From Armillaria gallica (lineage: Eukaryota; Basidiomycota; Agaricomycetes; Agaricales; Physalacriaceae): a stretch of 64,000 nucleotides of DNA. Shown here piece by piece: positions 58,310 to 64,000 of this stretch (positions are counted from its first letter, which is position 1; every line of letters starts with the position of its first letter). The position numbers and the translations under genes were made by a program. The stretch covers positions 5,828,001-5,892,000 of the forward strand of contig JBANDB010000003.1 of assembly GCA_037576215.1 (NCBI GenBank), given 5' to 3'. The notes beneath the pieces were generated by a model that saw only the letters and a program-made list of their open reading frames with translations, had not been told where the DNA came from and did not search any database.

Positions 58310-60334
58310 TCACCCCCCCTCCTGTTCTTCTAAAGGAATGCCAATGCACAGCATGCCGGAGCGGACTGTCTTCGCCCACACATACGGCGGGACGTTGCAC
58401 ATGCCAACTTTTCCCAACATGACGCCGTCCCGACCATCTTTCCGGTTCACAAGCATGGACGTAACCCCGCTACCGTGAATTGCAAGCACAACTAAGGCGT
58501 TGGGTCTATCCGCCACAACGACCTTCACCCTCACCCAGTTATTTAGATCCACTAAACTTCCGTTGGACGATTGCTGTTTTTGATCGGGGTGGCTCCAATG
58601 TGGGATGAGCTGACGATCTCCCCATTCAGCGAGCTTTGCGAGCTTTGGGTCTTGCTTGCCAAGGTCTTGCTGAGGGTCGTAGCCCCAGCGGATGGCATCA
58701 AGGAAGATCCATCCATCCCGTTGCAGGTATATCGTTCCGACCGCCATTTCTAAAATGACAAACAGACTGGAGCTGAACCAAATAAGCGCGACGGGAAGGA
58801 TCGGCCCGTTTTGTGTGATCAAAATGAGACCAATCACCCACACCACGAAGAGGAGGCATATGGACAGCAATTTAAGCCCGCGCATGTCCTTGTTATTGTA
58901 TAACCCAAAGGGATCTCTCTCCAATGAGTCTCGCAGTTTTATAGTCATACTGCCAATGACACATAGCGGAGTCTTGATCCCGACCTCTGACACTCCCACC
59001 GGAAACGCATGTACGATTGGTTCCAGCCTTTCGTTCCCTGCCACAGGTCGGATGGGAGGGCCTAGCCAGCCACCTTCTCCCAAGGTGCACACTGCCGCCA
59101 AGCTTGCCGCATTGTAGAATCCTTGGTTCAGCTCCAACAACCACGCGAGATCTTTCCACCCATCCTTCCCTTCCAGATCGCGAAGCCGCGCCCGGCGAGG
59201 GAGTAACCCATTCAAAGCCTTCCCGAGGAACTTGTGCCCCCCAAATCCCGTCCCGGCAAGGTTTCGAGTGATAGCTTCAACCACGAGCACGTGAATGGCA
59301 TTCTGCCAGGGAACCGAGCCAGCATTGGCTGAGTGTTGCATAATAGCGTACAAGTGCCAACGGTTGTCTTGTGCGGCATTGGTCTGCATCTTCTCGCGGA
59401 AGGCGATAGCAGTCTCCCGGTACGCATGAGTCCTCAGCGAACGCGAGCCGTTCTGCTGTTGCTGTCGTGTAAGGCGGATGACTTCCTTGGCATGTAGGAT
59501 TTCGCCAATGGTAAAGAGGCGCATTCCCCATAAGCAAGTAATCGACGTATGGTCACAATTCTCCTCATGGCAGAAGACCGCGACTTGGGACGCATTGCGA
59601 AAGATATCAGCAAGGCAACCGAGTTCTTCTGATCTATCTGAACTATCATCAGGCTGATCAGCGTCGGACAAGCAGAATTCGTCCAGCCAGATATATTCGG
59701 TACGATTGCCCACGTCATGACTTGCACAATATTCAATGAGGAGCCGCTCAGCAATGCGCTTTCGGTCCTCCAACGAGAATCGGCGTTGCTCTGTTGGAGG
59801 CCCAGCGGTGAGACCCGCTTCCTGGAATAGGACATGTGCACTCTCCATAGGGTAGCTCAACGCTGTGTATCCCTGGTTCCTGATCTCCTCCGACCAGCAA
59901 ACTTGCTGCCGCGACATAATCGCGCCATCTACGATCTGCACCTTCAGCATCCACCGCGGATTAGAACCTGTGGGCGCATACTCTCCCGCACCGCGATCTG
60001 GCGTAGCACTCAATAGTGCGTCAGGCGTAGATGTGAGTCCGAGGGCCCAAGGTGAATTGACGTAGTTCCAGATATGCTCATAGACGGCATGTGGGATGAA
60101 AATGTAAATGGGAGCGAGGATGACTTGGACGAGGACACGGAGGAACTGGGCGGGAACGTGAAAGAAGTCCGTCCTTTGGCGTGAAAACCAGCGTGGAGCC
60201 TTGACATTGGGGTCTTCAATGAAAAGGCGCCGCAGTCGGATGTGTGAGAGTGTGGTGAAAGTGGTGATGAAGGCAGTTTTCGCCTTTATGAACTGGTTGG
60301 GCTTGGTAGAATGATCAACTAGCTTCTTCTTCAT
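58310..60334 (-). CDS. HET-like (heterokaryon incompatibility) domain protein with C-terminal membrane segments
   Basis: A single uninterrupted exon of 674 codons from ATG at 60,334. Residues about 155-255 carry the HET-like pattern: GYTALSYPMES (first strand), EYIWLDEFCLSD (the W-D-FC core), and ELGCLADIFRNASQVAVFC (A-x-IY-like helix and strand). These are typical of the agaricomycete branch of HET-related proteins. Two hydrophobic stretches at about 485-507 and 512-537 look like a membrane hairpin, and another lies at 64-84. In ascomycetes HET proteins trigger allorecognition cell death; in basidiomycetes the role is largely unproven. The C-terminal region ends GIPLEEQEGG. It is not part of the duplicated families and has no copy in the window. 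Confidence 0.8.
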   Translation of the reverse strand: MKKKLVDHSTKPNQFIKAKTAFITTFTTLSHIRLRRLFIEDPNVKAPRWFSRQRTDFFHVPAQFLRVLVQVILAPIYIFIPHAVYEHIWNYVNSPWALGLTSTPDALLSATPDRGAGEYAPTGSNPRWMLKVQIVDGAIMSRQQVCWSEEIRNQGYTALSYPMESAHVLFQEAGLTAGPPTEQRRFSLEDRKRIAERLLIEYCASHDVGNRTEYIWLDEFCLSDADQPDDSSDRSEELGCLADIFRNASQVAVFCHEENCDHTSITCLWGMRLFTIGEILHAKEVIRLTRQQQQNGSRSLRTHAYRETAIAFREKMQTNAAQDNRWHLYAIMQHSANAGSVPWQNAIHVLVVEAITRNLAGTGFGGHKFLGKALNGLLPRRARLRDLEGKDGWKDLAWLLELNQGFYNAASLAAVCTLGEGGWLGPPIRPVAGNERLEPIVHAFPVGVSEVGIKTPLCVIGSMTIKLRDSLERDPFGLYNNKDMRGLKLLSICLLFVVWVIGLILITQNGPILPVALIWFSSSLFVILEMAVGTIYLQRDGWIFLDAIRWGYDPQQDLGKQDPKLAKLAEWGDRQLIPHWSHPDQKQQSSNGSLVDLNNWVRVKVVVADRPNALVVLAIHGSGVTSMLVNRKDGRDGVMLGKVGMCNVPPYVWAKTVRSGMLCIGIPLEEQEGG

Positions 60335-60940
60335 GGGAGGTATGCTGTTGGTTGAGGGCGATAAGCGTGCTCTTTTAAACTTGGCTTGTGCTGGTAACCA
60401 AACATCAGAAAGACAGCCAGCATCATATTCGTCGAATCATACGGCGCTGGCCACCTCCTCGAATGTGCCTTGTGGTGTTATTATGGCTGATGCCTCCCAC
60501 CATTGAGCAATAGTATCTGCAGCATATGCCGGCGGCTGTTCGCCTTTTTTTGGAACGAAGCCCTGTATTCATCAAAATCAAAATCATAGTCAACTTCAGG
60601 TTGAACTACCCAGTAAGTCAAGTTGTATTAGAAGTACTTTTCATTCGCGAGGACAGGAGCAACGGCGTCCGTATTCGTCACAATATTTGGGTGTGCATAA
60701 TATAAAGCCCACTGAGCGTTGCTATGCTCTGAATCATAACGACGCCAATGAGAATCATCCAGTAAGCGCTTGATTTTTCATCGCAGTGCCTGTCAAGACC
60801 TCTCTCATCAGAAGCAACGGTCTCATCACTTTAAATCTGCGAGGTGATGAGTGTCGTCTAGCACTTGCGTTCCCCATTCTAGACGATCAGTTTTTGTCAG
60901 TTCGTTTTCACTGGTATCCGACGAGTATTCACTTTTGGTG
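60335..60940. other. Upstream of the HET-like gene; possible degenerate ORF
   Basis: A TTTAAAAG block at about 60,371-60,380 could be a promoter element. On the - strand around 60,530-60,760 a broken frame (DDSHWRRYDSEHSNAQ, later DYDFDFDEYRA) with stops may be a gene relic; family not recognised. Confidence 0.3.
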
Positions 60941-61885
60941 TACTTTCAATTTGGTTCTCGGCGTATTTTTGCTCCGAGACGACGTGTTTTCATCCCGCGG
61001 AGCGAGGCGCCGTTTATATTCGAGTGAGCGTTCATTTGAGGTTTCAAATTAAACATCCCACTGACTCTGTAGTAGTGTCTGAAGCCGGGCGCCGTTTCGA
61101 AGGAACCACGCAAAGTCAGAATTGACGTTTCGAAGGCTCAAGTGCCATGGATCTGAAAACGGCTGGTAGGCGTTTTTGAGGTGAAGATGTGAGGGCTAGG
61201 TTGCGAAGAGCGGATTCTGGTACTGATGGCGGGGTCCTTGCATCGTGAATAGCCATCCTGGGCAAGTGCCAGGATGGGCTATTTTTTTTTATGACCCTGA
61301 GAGAGGGGATTGGAGGGTGAGGTTCTGCTAGGAGGGTTATATTACGTAATCAGAGGACCGCCACTTACGAGTCGCTCACAAAGATGTGGAGTTGCGAAAA
61401 TAAATAGCCGTTTATATCTCAGAAATCCATTCCTTGGAGGGTGCATTCGAGGTCCTGACGGGCGGCGCAGATGGCATCACCATGAGGTTGGCAGTGCCCA
61501 AATAGGAAGGAGCTCTTTCTCTGGTGCCACGACGACGACGCGGACGACGGCGACATTGCTGGGCTGGGGTGGGCCATTCTCGACAAATTCACATGCAAGC
61601 GGACAATGGCCTGAGACGACGCACATACAGGACAGGATGCCAGACGACGACACGGACGACGGCGACTTTGGCGACTTTGGTTGGGGTCAGCCATTCTCGA
61701 CGAATTCACATGCAAGCGGACAATGGCTGGAGCTTATAGACGCGAGCGAGTTTTTGGGATTTCACATGCAAACGCGAGTGCGTGCGACAAGGGGTTTATG
61801 AGGTGCGGAGACGAGAGCCAGTGCTTCCTTTGCTTCCTCGGCAGTATTTGTTATTGTGCCTGACATGGCGTAGCCTCCGCATCAG
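60941..61885 (-). repeat. Inverted, diverged piece of the 10.9-kb unit
   Basis: It matches about 12,375-13,220 of copy A in reverse orientation, including the hairpin (61,249-61,282), the 41-nt intron-like GTAAGT...CTAG stretch and the CTCGCCGGA-type first array motif near 60,985. A segment of about 115 bp around CATTCTCGACAAATTCACATGCAAGCG is duplicated in tandem (61,573 and 61,689). Confidence 0.75.
61249..61282. repeat. Hairpin before T-run (inverted copy)
   Basis: ATAGCCATCCTGGG ... GGATGGGCTAT followed by a run of T, the reverse of the 12,882 element; the outer arms are intact and the loop is slightly changed. Confidence 0.6.
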
Positions 61886-62383
61886 CAAGTTCGCATCGGT
61901 CTGGCAGGTATGAGAGCATACCATACAGACCGAATATACCAACATACACTGCTATATCACCAGTGGCGACCTGCCTAATAGCACACCCCATTCCGTGGAT
62001 TTATACAGCAGCCATAGAAACTATAGTACGAAGGATGTCCCATGACTGTGCCACTGATATACCATATAGCGACTTCCAGGCGACCGGTTTTCCATCTGAA
62101 TATAGCAGCCATACAGTATACTGTAGTATCTCTCAATGCTCAGGCTCTCCCGCAGTATTTCGCACCGGTTTTGGTACTCGTTAGCCAGTTACATTCATAT
62201 TACAGACTCTACGAACTAATGGGATGACTATCGTACTACTAGAGCACGCTGTCCGAGCCTCCAATCATCATGCATGCCGGTCCAAACACCAGCATCCGAG
62301 TGCGGCTGTCAGATTAGTTTCAAGTTCCTGAACGGTACTATTAGATCCGATGGCCGTCAGAAAGGATGACTCGGAACACTTAC
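61886..62383. other. Unique stretch, no gene seen
   Basis: AT-moderate sequence with several short inverted blocks (ATACAGTATACTGTAGTAT at about 62,112). No match to the duplicated unit, and no coding evidence. Confidence 0.4.
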
Positions 62384-63132
62384 CTAGTCAGACATATCAA
62401 TGTCGTCGTCTGAATCAGGTACCTGGCCTCCTTCTGCTGCCGATAGTGCGCTAGACTTCCCCTTCCGAACCTTGCCAGGTAGTAGATACTGCGCCACTTC
62501 CTGAAAGATTTCCGTCCATTTGTCATCGCTGAGCAAGCTGGTTTTGGAGTAATACTTTTGTGCGACTGTCCCCCACGGATCATCCTTAAAGCTGTATTCG
62601 GTATTCCTTGCCGTCGTCTCTTTGAGTGCATGAGAGTCGTATCCCTCCTTCCACAAGGTAAGGCCTCGTTTTACCTTGAGGATCACAGTTAGCTTCCAGC
62701 ACGACATCAGAGAATAAGTAACACTCATACTGCGGCGGCTGACAGCGCAAGTGCTGCCGCTGGCTTTCCATGTGTGCAGGGCGCATTCATCGTCATGTTG
62801 AGATGATAAGCAAAGGTCTCCAGAACAAGACGACCTCGAAAAGCACCACGCTGAGTCTGTAGGGCTGTTAGCACAGTGTAGTAAGAGCAGAAATGTCCTA
62901 CCTCAGCATCCGGATTTGCATATAAAAACCGTGCTCCCTGTAACTCCCTCTGCACCCATTCTTTCCTGGCCTCGATGGTGGCATAGCCTTGCATGTGCTC
63001 TCGACTCCAGCCAATCTCAATGATCTTATGGCCGAGTTTCCCAATCTCGCTACGATGCGTACGAACAGCAGTTGCAGCCTGGAAAGTAATGAGCAGGGTA
63101 TGTAAGCGATAGCACGTAGGCAACAAAAACAC
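62384..63132 (-). pseudogene. 5'-truncated DUF6532-like protein gene
   Basis: Exons 63078-62902, 62856-62731 and 62674-62384 are separated by GT-AG introns of 45 and 56 nt and read in phase: AATAVRTHRSEIGKLGHKI, GRLVLETFAYHLNM, ALALSAAA|VKRGLTLWKEG, then KYYSKTSLLSDDKWTEIF and an acidic end DSDDDIDMSD. The order resembles the C-terminal half of uncharacterised agaricomycete proteins of the DUF6532 type (assigned from memory, moderate certainty). The copy begins in the middle of an intron (TTTCCAG acceptor at 63,079) fused to SDR exon 8 of S11, so the N-terminus and promoter are missing. The visible exons have no lesion, so a chimeric transcript is possible. Confidence 0.6.
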
Positions 63133-64000
63133 AATCGTTGGTCCACAGATGGACGGCGAGTTTCGAATATTCTGCCAACAAATGACAGGTCAACCTTGAA
63201 CACCGTGGTAGAAAAATATATCGAAATTCACGGACTGTAGCGTGACATGGTCGGAAGTAGAGACCATCTGAATTTATGGTTCCACCCTTTTTTTGAACTG
63301 TAGTCCAAGTATCGAACATCTTTGTGACCGTCCGATCCGACCTGTGAAACATTCGTGTCAGGGGGAGATCAGTCGGCATCTAATAGGCGCACGTTGACTA
63401 TTCGTATGTCAGCCCCTTCGAGAGATGCTGTCGATTCAAGGAGCGGGAGGAGCGTCCTTGTGAAAACAAAAGGACCCAGATAGCTAGTCGACAGAACCAT
63501 CAGAAAACCGATATCACTTGGCTACATGTATCACTAGGCACGAACTTGATCGCCATATTATTCTGAATTCCATCAACGTTCATTTGAGGGTTTCCAAGGT
63601 CGGTTATCCTAGAGAGACACGTAAACATATTCGCTATGAGGAGCACCCGTGATTATGGACTAACTGAGCTGCATTGTTAACTAGAAGATCGAACTGTGAG
63701 CGTATGGATTGACGAGAAGCACGTATACACAAACTTAGAATATCGAGCCTACTCTCCCGAGAAATGAAACGCTCTGCTGATTTCTTCGCATTGCGAGGAT
63801 CTTTGAGGTCCAGTTCATGCCAGATGATTTCCCCTAGACCAGGCTCGCGTCCTTCCTTTTCTACTCGCTCTAGAGCTTCCCTTGTCATGTCTTCATCTGG
63901 AACCGCCATGTATACCTTAAACGGACGTGACAAAAACCCAAGCCGTCATGCGAGTGCCCCAGAGAATCTGCAGCTGTCAAAATACCTTTGCTCCCATCCT
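63133..64000 (-). pseudogene. S11: SDR gene interrupted in exon 8 (runs off right edge)
   Basis: From right to left: exon 2 end 63986-64000, exon 3 63735-63915, exon 4 63665-63680, exon 5 63546-63608, exon 6 63393-63483, exon 7 63236-63341, exon 8 63171 down to 63133. The lengths of exons 3-7 equal those of S3-S5, and each is open. The sequence breaks after HLWTND, where TTGACC should follow, and continues into the DUF6532-like fragment. Exon 9 is absent. The upstream exon lies beyond the window. Confidence 0.85.

Noticed and set aside
58692..60219. Several frames on the + strand or in other - frames over the HET-like gene
   Set aside because: They are shadows of the 674-codon exon, with no domain or splice support.

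Overview
This is a eukaryotic window, almost certainly from an agaricomycete (mushroom-forming basidiomycete). Genes are cut by many 40-65 bp GT-AG introns. The recognisable families are a DUF6534-type membrane protein, classical short-chain dehydrogenases (SDR), a Zn(II)2Cys6 transcription factor and a HET-like protein, all common in Agaricomycetes. I cannot name the species. No tRNA, rRNA or CRISPR was recognised.

The window is dominated by duplication. (1) 0-9.6 kb is a left array in which SDR genes (+) alternate with DUF6534-like genes (-): S0, S1, D1, S2, D2, with a repeat length of about 4.3-4.4 kb. (2) 9.4-34.5 kb holds a tandem segmental duplication of about 10.9 kb: copy A (9.4-20.65), copy B (20.70-31.45) and a truncated copy C (31.6-34.49). 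Each copy carries an intact nine-exon SDR gene of 323 residues (S3, S4, S5). Behind it, A and B have about 9 kb of unfamiliar intron-rich sequence. (3) 34.6-36.5 kb is a single-copy Zn2Cys6 regulator whose start codon lies about 95 bp from the broken end of copy C. (4) 36.5-38.6 kb is pyrimidine-rich repeat sequence. (5) 38.6-55.9 kb is a right array of the same SDR/DUF6534 families in the opposite orientation: D0, S6, D3, S7, S8, D4, S9, D5, S10, D6. (6) 55.9-58.3 kb has no convincing gene. (7) 58.3-60.3 kb is a single-exon HET-like protein. (8) 60.9-64 kb is an inverted, rearranged piece of the 10.9 kb unit whose SDR copy (S11) is cut by a fragment of a DUF6532-like gene.

The repeating architecture is a divergent pair: the SDR and DUF6534 start codons face away from each other across 610-730 bp, six times (D1/S2, D2/S3, S6/D3, S8/D4, S9/D5, S10/D6). 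Neighbouring pairs converge tail to tail across about 300-340 bp. Only D2/S3 has two members without an obvious lesion in the parts traced. Several SDR copies carry the same lost start codon and the same stop codon, so dead copies were themselves amplified. A shared function for the SDR and the membrane protein is inference from position only.

Exon coordinates were assigned by eye from splice signals, reading frame and comparison between copies. SDR, regulator and DUF6532-like exons are well constrained. The middle exons of DUF6534 and the unknown genes inside units A and B are not.
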